Below, piece after piece: positions 11,529 to 21,731 of a stretch of DNA of 64,000 bases (within the stretch, counting starts at the first letter, position 1; every line of letters starts with the position of its first letter). The DNA lies in contig NC_084935.1 of assembly GCF_958298935.1 (NCBI RefSeq), forward strand, positions 1,250,001-1,314,000. The letters run 5' to 3'. Under the pieces are notes generated by a model. It was not told where the DNA came from. It saw nothing but the letters and a program-made list of their open reading frames with translations, and did no database searches. Source of the stretch: Phragmites australis. Its lineage: Eukaryota; Streptophyta; Magnoliopsida; Poales; Poaceae. The translations under genes were made by a program, and so were the position numbers.

Positions 11529-14140
11529 ATGGCAGATAAATTAATTTTTCAGATATATTATGGTGAGGGTGAAATTATGTACGGTCTCAATGGTGTAGAT
11601 CTCTCTGAATTTCGTCATGTTATGAATGGGCTTAGTAAGGCTAATGAGAGGACTATTGTGGATGCGTGCAAATGGCTCATGCGGTTTTTCCAACTGGATC
11701 CGCAGCAATATGAGCTAAAGTTGAAAGCTGTTCTGAGCCGTGCTAGTCATGGATACTTTGGTGAGCTTGTTCCCATCGAAGCCACATCAACTTGGAGGCA
11801 GTATGTAGATATATGCTGTGAACGTGGCCTGCCGCTTGTTTTATTAGCTGAGGCGTACCTGAAAGATCGAAATGAGGTGAACTCTGCAGAAGCAGTAGCA
11901 GGACCAAGTGAGGCAGTGGAAGATGAGTCAGAGGCGGCTAATGTAGGGTCCAAAGAGGAGGTTGGTGATGTTCCAGAGCTGCAGCCGATGGGTGTAGCTG
12001 ATGAAGGGGAGCACATCCCTAGCATCATTGAAGATATGGATTTGGAGGATGAAGAGTTGGAGGAAGGCCTTGCCGATGGGGATTCTTCTGATGAGGAGGG
12101 TAATGCTGCAGTTCCTGCAGAGTGGCGGGATCAAGAATTTTCGAAGTTGGTGGTTAGCGAGGCTGACCAGACACCGTGGCAATACCATGAGAATGAGGTG
12201 TCACAGGGTGCTATGTACCCTACAAAAGAGACAGTTATTGATGTAGTGAAATTCTGGTCGTTGTCTCTTCGTCGGCAATTCAAGGTTGTTAAATCAAGTA
12301 AAAGAGAGTACGATGTGAAGTGCTTGGTTCCTCAGTGCACTTGGCGGGTGCACGCATTCAGAGGGAAATGGGCAGACAATTGGCAATGCTCAATAGTTAA
12401 GGAACATAATTGTCATAGTGAGGAAATAGAGTTCGCCCACCAGAACCTGTCTTCAGCTTTCATTGCAAATGTTATGTACGGAGAGATTGTGGACAACCTA
12501 AGGTATGAGCCACGATCAATAATCCGTGCTATTGAGCAAAGGTTCCAGTACACAATAAATTATGCGAAGGCATGGAGGGCGAAACAAAAGGCTATTGAGA
12601 TGAGGTTCGGTACATATGAAGATTCGTATCACAATCTACCTCGTCAATTAGCCACAATTTGTGCAAGAAATTCAGGCAGCTACTATGATATCAGGCATTA
12701 CCCCTCTACTGATGTGGAGTACAGCGGAAAAAGAGTGTTGCAGCGTGCTTTCTTTGCATTCGGTGCAACTATCAAAGCATTTAGATATTGCCGACCCATC
12801 ATATGCCTAGATGGAACATTCCTAACTGGGAAGTACAAAGGGCAGATATTGTCTGCAATAGGGGTCGACGGTAACAACCAAGTCCTGCCACTAGGGTTTG
12901 CGTTCGTGGAGAGTGAGAATGGGGACAGCTGGTATTGGTTCCTAGAGCGGGTGAAGCATGCAATTGTTCTTGACCGACCAGATGTGTGTCTCATTCATGA
13001 TAGACATACAGGATTGTTGCAGGCTTTGCTGGATATGCAACACGGTAGCGTGCGACGGGGTGTACCAGTACAGTGGCCAGATCTCAAAAGCAGGTGGTGC
13101 ATGCACCATATGGGTGCGAACTTCTACAGACAGTTTAAAAACAAAGAGTTAATGAAGCTCTTCAAGAAGTTGTGCAGTCAGAACCAGCAACGTAAGTTCA
13201 ATGCATTATGGGCAAGACTTGATGAACTGACTCTTAAACAAACTGCGGAGGCCGCACCTAACGGTGAGGAACCAATAGCTCTCGGTCCTTTCCCAACCGA
13301 TACTCCGCAGATTGTAAGGAGATCGAGCTCATCTATTAGGAGCTTTTCACAGTGGATACGCAATGAGCCGAATCAAAAATGGGCTCTGCTGTACGACAGT
13401 GGTGGTGCCAGGTATGGAGTAATGACTACAAACCTTGCAAAGATTTATAACTGGGTCATGCGAGGAATGAGGTCCCTACCACTAGTTGGAATTGTAGAAG
13501 GCATTTTGCATGGCACCTGCAAGTACTTCATTGATCGGTATGCAGCTGCTAAGGTTATAATGGAGGACAATCGTATGCTTTATGGCCGGATGCTATGTGA
13601 GTACATGGAGAAGGCAAATAGGAAGGCCCACATGCATCGCGCAAATCAAGAGGGCACAGCAGAGCACAGGTTCAGTGTCCTGTGTCGGGATAAGGGTCGG
13701 AGGGGGGTAGACGTGAGCGGTATGTTCAAGAGTGTGTGCTAAATAGTGGGACATGCATATGTAGTTGTCAGAAGCCACAATTACTCCACAAACCTTGTAC
13801 ACACGTCATAGCTGCGTGCGCGGAGCACCATATGCTTCCAAGGTAATATGTGTCACAATATTTCATGAAAGAACAAGTACTGAACACCTGGAACCAGGAG
13901 CTGTATGGTTACGGCATTGTTGACACTTTTACAAGTAACCGAGGGCCTTCAAGAATATATGTGCCTGATTTGGGAAAGATGAAGAACGCACCGGGCCGAA
14001 GACAATCTCGGCGGATTCGTAACGATATGGATGAATCCGAGGCTGGCCCTAGGATTAAGCGATGCAGTCAGTGCAATGAAGTATGTCACACTTACAAATA
14101 TTGTCGCAAAAGTGCAGGCAGTGATGCACCTGTTGTCTAG
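11529..14140 (+). pseudogene. MuDR-type transposase, frameshifted and with one stop
   Basis: The long frame opens at an ATG (11529; MADKLIFQIYYGEG) just after a TTTCCAG splice acceptor. An acidic N-terminal part is followed by the MuDR N-terminal zinc-binding domain (about residues 230-305, with KCLVPQCTWRVHAFRGKW and KEHNCHSE), then the DDE transposase core: CLDGTF (about 425) with the first Asp, GVDGNNQVLPLGFAFVESEN, LIHDRHTG (about 487) with the second Asp, and RWCMHHMGANF. The frame ends at 13742. The expected SWIM zinc finger (CICSCQKP...HKPCTHV, about 13754-13815) is intact but in another frame, so a single-base indel lies near the G-run at 13702-13707. An in-frame TAA at 13844-13846 then separates it from the C-terminal part (13850-14140), which contains a CCHC-like knuckle (CSQCNEVCHTYKYC). 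Two lesions make this copy inactive. Confidence 0.9.
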
Positions 14141-14263
14141 GTCAGCTAGTTTTGTACCAGTTTAATATGTGTTAATTTCGCATATAGTTAATTTGCATTC
14201 GAAGTATATTGTTCTTGTATTTGTTTATCAATGTATTAATGTACATGTCTTTCAAATGCAGAG

Positions 14264-17146
14264 ATGGCTCAGCCTTCGACCCCGGAGCTTTTTGACGCTG
14301 CCGTGGACAAGAAACATCGGAGCTTCTTATCCGCCGAGCACCAGATGGAGCTAGGAGTGTTTCGCCCACGAGGCCCCGGAGAGCTGCTGACGGTAGACGA
14401 GCGTTGGACCCACAGGTACTTAGAAAAGCTGCTGTTGTTACATATCATTTCGCAGCTCTTGTTACATATTATTGATGTACTGCAATACTTATAGGTTGGG
14501 AGCGGCCGGACTCCTACCGCTTGCCGGTTGGTCGAGGCCCGAGCGACGGAGAACCCCGAGGTTGCGGCCCGTCGTTTCTACTTCGATCGGTCGCTGATAG
14601 CAGCACTGGTCGACCGTTGGAGGCCGGAGACACATACGTTCCACCTACCGTGCGGAGAGATGACCCCGACCCTGCAGGACGTCTCCTACCTCTTAGGCCT
14701 TCCTTGCGCGGGAGCTGCGGTTAGGGTGATCGATATGCAGGCTGACTGGATGAACGACATGCATCAGCGATTTGGGCTGGTGGAGCGAAAGGCGAATGCA
14801 CCCCCCTACGTGCCTGAGTTCTTATCCGATGCACGAGGGCCAACGAAGAAGTGGATCCTACAGTTCCAGGTACGAGAACATGCAACCTATCGATTACTAA
14901 CAAATCATGTCGTAATTATTCTTTCTGACACCAGTCATATATGCAGCCGGCGTACATCCACCAACAAGCCAACGCATACGCGGTCTAAAGACATTTGGAG
15001 GCCTACCTCCTTTGGTTGTTTGGGTGGGTGATGTTCACTAGTGGCCAAGGCCACCTTGTTACGAGGACCCTTGTGTCGTACGCCCGGTCCATAGCGGACG
15101 CTGATGCAGAGGACGTACCGCAGTTCAGCTGGGCATCAGCTGTTCTTGCTGCGACGTATCGGGTGCTCTGCGACGCATGCACGAAGAAGGAGGCGCTAGC
15201 CACTTTTGCCGGGTGTCCACTTCTTCTTCAGCTATGGTCGTACGAGCATTTCGTCATAGGCAGGCCGGTGGTGGATCGCTCCCCGTACCTAGAGGAGTGG
15301 TACGGCGAGATGGACGAGGACGCGCCGACAATGGCCTCGCTGTGGTGTCGTCGACGGGTACGTAATTTACATTAACAGTTTTGTTCGTACTATGTTACTC
15401 TCTAAATATATGTATTGATGTTTGTCACTCAGCCACACTGGGCCCACGAGCAGCCTCGCAGCGTGTACGAGCATTTTCGTACCCACGATGTGGTATGGGA
15501 GCCATACAACGCTCGGTCCGTGCATACACGTGCAGGGTTGGGATTGTCACCCTTGTGCACCCGCGACGAGGAGTACTGGCTCACCAAGGCGCCCCTTGTC
15601 TTCGACATCTACGTCGAAGAGTACTCACCGCAGCGCGTCATGCGGCAGTTTGGCCGTCACCAGACATTCCCGCTCGTCCCCATCCGTACAGTCCCCTTGC
15701 ACGTCCACAGGTACATTTGAAAATTTTTAGTTTGAGCAACCTTCATTTCAGTTCGACTTACATTTACCGTGCTTTGAATGCAGGTACACGCGGAAAGGCC
15801 AGCCAGCTGGCCACCTCTGGACGGACCGCTTGGCCCCTTACGTGGCAACATGGGTCCAAGCGCTACAGGACGTCGTTGATGAGGCGCGTCCCCACACGGA
15901 GGGAAACTTCAGGGAGTACCTACGGTGGTACGTACCTCGTACGCGGACTCGTGTCACCTACACCCTTGAGGATGTCCGGGGCCACATCGCATCGACAACG
16001 GAGACATACCCGGTGCATTGGGACGAGGACGCCGCTTTAGCAGTAAGTCACTTTTTGAAGTCCGTACTCCATATTGAATGAACATAACCGTATACTTTAA
16101 TTGTTCACTTTTGTTCGTATCCGCAGACAGATATCATTTATGATGTAAATAGGGATGCAGCTGCTGCCATGGACCACGTCCGGCAAGGGCATCACCTAAG
16201 TGTGTCGGATGTTGCGAGCTTCATTAGACGGGTTTTCGACAAGACGACGCGCGCCCTGAACCTCACCTCCTGCCGATCTACCATAGATGTAGCAGGGCCG
16301 CCTCCCAGGACGAGTGGTGTACACGCCGAGTCATCTCGGCCGTCAGACATGCACCGACGTTCTTCAGTGTCGGCACCCACACGACCCCTTCTATCACGTC
16401 TTGGAGGGTCCGAGCAACATGGTACGAATTATACTTTTGAATAATATTGATCAATATCCTTTACTTATTGTTATTAAACATTCATTAGGTCCGTCTGCAC
16501 AAGTCTCGACGCAGCCTCGCAGATTGAGACCTGTACGTCCACAGTCAGGTACTCCGGGAACCCTTCTTCCTAATTTCTAGTACTTTCAGCAAAATAAGTT
16601 AGAACTGTGCTCAGGTTACTTCGGTGACAAGGCCGGTCCGTCTTCGGTGGCCCCACACCCTACCCCCCCCGGCAACGTACTACGGCACGTCAGCGTGGCC
16701 TTCTTCTGCTGCACCGTCGTACCACGCAGGTACAATTATACATTTTTTACTACTACTTTCAATACCATACCTGTCGTATCTAACGTGATTATTTGTTCAC
16801 AGGCCCCTCCAGCCAGTACACATGGACGCCTGCCGAGCCTTCACAGTCCTCCTACCCTAGTCAGGAGGATGAGGCTGGCCTAGACACCGCATACGACATC
16901 GTCCGTGACTTCTTCGGGGGCACACCTGACTACGACGTCCTTCAGCGGTCCCAGGTTTCCAGTGCACCGCTTCGGACCCAGCCCACGCACGACGAGCCCT
17001 CGACACCGGTGGTCCCTACTAGGCCTACCAGACACATCGGCCCACCTGACCCCCTCACCTACTCCAGGGGTCACGTGAGGGTTAACCAGCGGCATCGGGA
17101 CCATGATGGGGCGCACGGACGACGGCAACGAGGGAGGCATGAGTAG
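14264..17146 (+). pseudogene. Plant mobile domain (PMD) gene, multi-exon, disrupted
   Basis: It starts at an ATG (14264, MAQPSTPELFDAAVDKKHR) and continues over several exons with clear GT-AG junctions: about 14264-14416, 14495-14869, 14960-15357, 15433-15710, 15784-16042, 16127 to about 16421, then less certain ones to a TAG at 17146. Translations show the PMD (aminotransferase-like plant mobile domain, PF10536) hallmarks: FYFDRSLIAALVDRWRPETH, TFHLPCGEMTPTLQDVSYLLGLP and LEAYLLWLFGWVMFTSGQG. A one-base loss near 14525 shifts the frame, and an in-frame TAA lies at 14986-14988. PMD proteins occur both as domesticated genes (MAIN/MAIL family) and as passengers of MULEs and other transposons. 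Here it is co-oriented with the transposase inside the element. Its role in transposition is unknown. Confidence 0.85.
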
Positions 17147-17210
17147 CATTTTACATTTTTTTAACTAACATATGCATATTCGCTTCGTGATGTGCTCATA
17201 TGTATTAAGA

Positions 17211-17384
17211 CACGTTCACTTTGTATGGTCAACTTAGCATTTCGTAAATGCATTTCATATTCAGACACGTTCACTTTGTATGGTCGACTTACCATTTCGT
17301 AAATGCATAGTCATATTCTGACACGTTCACTTTGTATGGTCGACTTAGCATTTCGTAAATGCAATTCATATTCAGACACGTTCA
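17211..17384 (+). repeat. Tandem repeat, three units of 55-56 bp
   Basis: Units starting CACGTTCACTTTGTATGGTC begin at 17211, 17266 and 17322, with a partial fourth start at 17377. They differ at a handful of positions. The array lies between the second and third genes of the MULE, in the 3' flank of the PMD gene. Confidence 0.92.
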
Positions 17385-17650
17385 ATGAACAAGTGACCAC
17401 ACCACTAAACTTAACCATGACTTGACAACACATGCCTCCTGCCGTAGGCTTTAAACAAAATGTGACAACACTACGTAGCTTTTTCAAATCAGTAAATGAC
17501 AACACGGGTACCAATAAACGTGGAATCTCTGACCATGGGCAACGACAAAACTTTCCCATTCTTCAAGATGGAATCCGATGCTCCTCCCGCCAGCTACGCC
17601 CATGCCCTCCTTTCTTTAAGAGCGAATCCAATGCTCCTGCCTCCCCCAAC

Positions 17651-17659
17651 TATAAATAG
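17651..17659 (+). promoter_or_regulatory. TATA box before the GRF gene of the MULE
   Basis: TATAAATAG, a near-ideal plant TATA sequence, about 60 bp before the point where the GRF reading frame is expected to start. It indicates that the third gene has its own promoter. Confidence 0.6.
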
Positions 17660-17711
17660 CCAAACCTCCTCACGGAGAAGCATCGCTCATTTCTCATATC
17701 TCTCAAGTGCA

Positions 17712-18308
17712 ATATCTTTCTCAGCTCCATCGAGCCCACCAAAGAAACATTGGGGGACTACCGTACCTGAAGGTCTCGAACCACCAATGTGCTTCTGTGG
17801 TGACCTTTGTAAGCTCCGCGAGTTGCAGGACATCTCATACACCTATGGACTACGCTTCTTCATGTGTGCCAACTACGAGTATGACAAGCCTCGCCATGCA
17901 ACAACTGGTTATCGACCGGTACGGTAACAGATATCCGCCTCATCTCTTCCGATTACGCACCCTCTTTTACTAACCACTCATCTTGTTCCATTTGTTCAGT
18001 CTCCTCCACCGCTCTGTGATTTTATTCAGTGGCTCGACAATGAGCAAAATGGCTCACAGAAGCTGTGGGTCGACATGAACATGAGGTGGAGAAGGGAAGC
18101 GTACGCACGTCGGGAGTACGAGCAATAGCAAGAGGAACTTCGTCTCAAGCGGGAGGAAGAAGAGCGCATGAGGAAGGCGGCACACGACCGTACTGTGGCT
18201 CAGGCTCGAGAGGCTGAGAGGGAAAGGAAGCGGGAGAGAGCCCGCCGTGCTAAGGCGGTAGGTCCCGATGCCCTCCGAAAGAGAAAGTATCCTAGATGCA
18301 CGCAGTAG
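17712..18308 (+). pseudogene. GRF-type zinc finger / coiled-coil gene of the MULE, disrupted
   Basis: Two exons, 17712-17918 and 18000-18308, joined at GT (17919) and CAG (17999). Exon 1 encodes PPMCFCGDLCKL...YTYGLRFFMCANYEYD and exon 2 continues SPPPLCDFIQWLDNEQNG. Together they rebuild a GRF zinc finger (C-x-C-G, G-x-R-F-x-x-C, C-x-F-x-W-x-D) split by the intron. The C-terminal part is a highly charged helix (QEELRLKREEEERMRKAA and ERERKRERARRAK), a probable coiled coil. The frame is open further upstream, but the TATA box at 17651 argues that the real start is at about 17712, where ATA stands in the place expected for ATG (inference). An in-frame TAG at 18126-18128 truncates the coiled coil. 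GRF fingers bind nucleic acid in other proteins; the function here is unknown. Confidence 0.75.
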
Positions 18309-18716
18309 AGAGTACCTAATGTAACCCGACATACTTTCCTTCCCTAAGGCATATTATGATTAGGATCGGCGCACTAATAAGTAGGTCTTAGTGCGAACCG
18401 TACATACCACCTTTGTTTCCTCATCGTGTCGTCGCGGTTACAGTGTATTGTAATGTTTTCACCATGTGTTCAATACTATGTTTGTCCTCGTTCGCACTCC
18501 ATACCCACGTAAAATGCTGCAACTACTAATTACTGATTTTTCCTCCCGTTATTACATAACCTACTCCAAATTTAATTTCTTAATTTCCTTACACCCCTTC
18601 TTTTTTTTTCAATTACAAAAATAATACATTTTTATAGGATAAAATGGAAAAAAAAAAATTAAATTTACATGAAAAAAACCCCTAGCCGTCCTCTCAAGGG
18701 CGGTTACCCCCTCTTG

Positions 18717-18895
18717 CCGCCCTCTGAGGGGGCGGTTAGGCCTACCGCCCTCTCAGGGGGCGGTTAGCACCCGTACCCGCCCTCCCAGAGGGCTCAGCCC
18801 TCTGAGAGGGCGGTGGGCGCCTACTTTTGCAAATATTTTCGTCGGGAATCTATTTATTTAAATTTTAACTCAAAAAAATATTTTAAAAAAAACTC
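18717..18895 (-). repeat. MULE right terminal inverted repeat
   Basis: Reverse complement of the left end, sharing GATTCCCG, AAAATATTTGCAAAAGTAGG, CGCCCA and the GC-rich palindromic units. The element ends at 18895 (...AAAAAAAACTC) and is followed directly by the second TGGAAAAGC. Confidence 0.9.
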
Positions 18896-18904
18896 TGGAA
18901 AAGC
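18896..18904 (+). repeat. Right 9-bp target-site duplication of the MULE
   Basis: TGGAAAAGC, identical to 10681-10689. Confidence 0.93.
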
Positions 18905-21731
18905 TGGAGGTATTTACTTGCGTTTAATAATCTATATTTATACTCCTATAAAACATATAAATTATGACCGATTCAAACGATCTTCACCATCTATTTAAAT
19001 TGATCAAACGGTCACCGTGCAAAGTTGAATCTTGTTCCTCCTTCTAAAATTAGTTTCAATCTCCCCATCCATGAATTAAGGAATTAACAATGAGTGTACT
19101 CTCTTTTTCTTTACAACCAGGCACTTGTATTTTTGGAAAGTCTGACATGGAAATCTCAGTTTTATTATGCTATATTCTTTTACTTCTTCAGATTATTATA
19201 TCCTGAATTGGTTTCACGCGTGTGAAACACGTGCGCATAGTTGCTAGTAGATTGAAGTGACCCAATGAATTAACATTTCTATTTTTCCTTTTTGTTTTCA
19301 ATGACTTTTTTGAGAGGATTACGTTTCAAGGCAGAACTTTTTTTAGAGGATTTCGGTTTCAAGGAAGATAGCGACACTCAAGTTCATATATGTGCTATTT
19401 AATGTTCGCATTCTAAAAAGAAAAACAAAAGGGCAGTCCAATTTATGGAAAATGTTAGTACTAAACTACTACCTTAGCAAGTCATGTAGTAAACAATTGA
19501 ATATAGGGCTGCTTTATGTGGAAACCACGAAACAAATTGACGTTAGTGTGCAAAGTGCGAACCAAATTTTAAGTTGCAGTTGAAACGCTGGACTCGCTGG
19601 ACTACTAGAAGCACACAGAGTCCAATTTCATTTTGCTGAGCCTGAAGAAAAAATTCCAGTTTTGACTCCCTCTGTTTGATGCCATGCAGTTACTGTACTT
19701 TATTGATCAGGAACTGTCACTTTTTAAAAACGCTCTCCATCACATATTTTGTAGTGAAACAGAAAAGAAAATCTATGCTACGATATACGAACAGAGAAGA
19801 ACAAAACAATGCACCGGATTAGCAGGAGAAAAGAATCAACAAATTTCATTAGTGGAGGCAAAGCTCATAAACATGAGTGTATTTTTGGCATCCACAAGTG
19901 TCAAATGTTATTGCAGCAGCAGCATCGATCATCGCAGATACACCGAACAAGAGCTATGATCTGAAAAGACATTTCTTCCTGGAAACAAAAAGAACATGAA
20001 AAATCAACAGATTCTTGATCGCTTTGCCTAGGTTTACTAAGTTATCGAATTACCAAGTGAAACAGGAAGCAAGAATAGTCATAATTCCTGAAAACTGCGA
20101 AGTTTTTCAGACGACGTTGGATTGAAGGTTGCCGGTGGCGAGGATTAGCTTCCGGCTGGGGATTTTAGGGCCGCCGGGCTTAAAGGGAGGCCGAGGCAGC
20201 AGGTCGACCCGGAGGTGGAGACGGGAATGCCGTTGGCTGCTGGCGACGGAGGACAGCGGGATGGGAAGGTTCAGGGCGGGGGCAACAGTGACGGCGGGTT
20301 AGCGCGGGAGCAGCTAGCGGTGGCTGATTGGCGGCGGGGACACCTCCGGAGATGGAGGAAGAAGAAGCATGCAGTTGCGGGAGAGAGTAAAAAGAAAGAA
20401 GGGTGGGCGCCCGATTGAAATGTTCTGTAGTGAACTGAAAAGAAAATAGAGGCTACGAAATGAACAGAGAAGGAAACCATGCAAAGAATTACCGTAGCAC
20501 GGGACCGTCAGGACGAGTTCTCATCCTCGCATTTGAATGCCTGAATCATGTATGGTGCAAGATGAGGTTTGATACAGATTCCCAGTGTATTGTCTTCAGA
20601 TGCTGAACTAACCCGTATGCCAAATTAGGCCGAACCACACGTCGTCCAGGACCGTCTCCTCCCGCGTGAACAATACTCATCGCGTGTGAATAGCACTAGC
20701 CAAAATCGACAGCACCACGCGCCGTCTTCTATTACTCTAAAAATCCTAATTATTTTTACATATTATATAATCCATATGCAACCCATTTTAATTAGATTCA
20801 CTAAAAAGTCTACGTAAAATTGAAACTAAAATTCTTTAAAAAAATCTACTTTTACAAGTTTTAACAATTGTTAGGCCCTTAAATAATTTCTCAAAAATCT
20901 AAAAAAAATTACTAATATTCATCTTATGTGATTGACTAATTTCTAAAAATATTTTTAACCCTAGGTTATATGGTGCTTATTTATATGTATTTTTATCATT
21001 CTGTAACTACAGCCCCTCTAGTATCGATCCATTCAGACAATTAAATAGAATCTTGTATCAAGTCATCTCATTCCATACAACCAATCAAATACATTCTCGT
21101 ACAATTCTATACATATAACCAAACAATCTACTTGTAACATCTAGAATCATCCCGTCTAGTCTCATCCTATCCAAAATGATTATACCTCATTCAACTTCTT
21201 TCAACCAAACAAACGCTACATTAGCCGGAGAAAAGAATCAACAGATTCAGCAGAGGCAATGTTAATAAACATGGTGTATTTTGGCATCCACGTGTGTTAT
21301 TACATAATCTTCGTTGTCGTCACATAAACAGAACAAGAGCTATCATCTTAGCAGACATTTCTTCCAAGAAACAAAAACACATGAAAAATCAACAAAGAAT
21401 TAACTTGCAGCTACAAAAAGGAACAACAAATTAATAACATCGAGGTCGGCGGCATAGTCGTGAGGAGGAACCTCGACCTCCTGCTGCTGTCTATGGCGTC
21501 GGTTCTTGCAGCAGCAGCAGGCAGGCAGGCAGCAGCAGCTATATATATCTCAATCTGTATGACGTTTATGCAGCAGAGCTAACTATCCTACACACATGTA
21601 TCCTCGGTTGATTCAGTTCAGTTTCGGTCGTTGATTACTACCCGCAGTATCTTTCCGGCCTTAACCCGATCCCTAAAGGTGCGAAGAAAAGCAATGCATG
21701 CAGCGGCTGACGACATGACGGCCGTTCATGA
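18905..21731. other. Intergenic region with a duplicated segment, no gene
   Basis: No gene is recognisable. The GC-rich patch at 20110-20420 contains open frames on both strands without family resemblance. Within this region two related copies of a segment that lies beyond the UXS 3' end occur in direct orientation (see next entry), along with an AT-rich insertion carrying the dispersed repeat also seen at 7261-7500. Confidence 0.4.
19759..21410. repeat. Direct duplication, second copy split by an insertion
   Basis: Copy 1 spans about 19759-20010. Copy 2 is in two parts: 20437-20480 (GAAAAGAAAATAGAGGCTACGAAATG... against GAAAAGAAAATCTATGCTACGATATA...) and 21222-21410 (GGAGAAAAGAATCAACA, then TTTTGGCATCCAC, AACAAGAGCTAT and ACATTTCTTCC in the same order). 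The interval of about 0.7 kb between the two parts is absent from copy 1 and is therefore a later insertion; it ends CAACCAAACAAACGCTA, typical of the flank of a TIR element. Confidence 0.6.

Larger units (their letters stand above)
10690..18895 (+). mobile_element. Mutator-like element (MULE), 8,206 bp, three genes
   Basis: Both boundaries are set by the perfect 9-bp duplication TGGAAAAGC. The ends GAATTTTTTTT (left) and GAGTTTTTTTT (right, reverse complement) open terminal inverted repeats of about 180 bp that are roughly 90% alike by eye. Inside, all on the plus strand, lie a MuDR-type transposase (11529-14140), a plant mobile domain gene (14264-17146) and a GRF zinc-finger gene (17712-18308). 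Two TATA boxes are visible, one just inside the left inverted repeat and one before the third gene. Each gene carries frameshifts or nonsense codons, so this copy is probably not autonomous. The intact TSD and long matching repeats suggest a moderately recent insertion. MULEs with PMD genes are known in plants; the additional GRF gene is less familiar to me. Confidence 0.93.

Noticed and set aside
19668..19682. Stowaway-type MITE end (CTCCCTCTGTTTGAT)
   Set aside because: No matching opposite end or TA duplication was found nearby.
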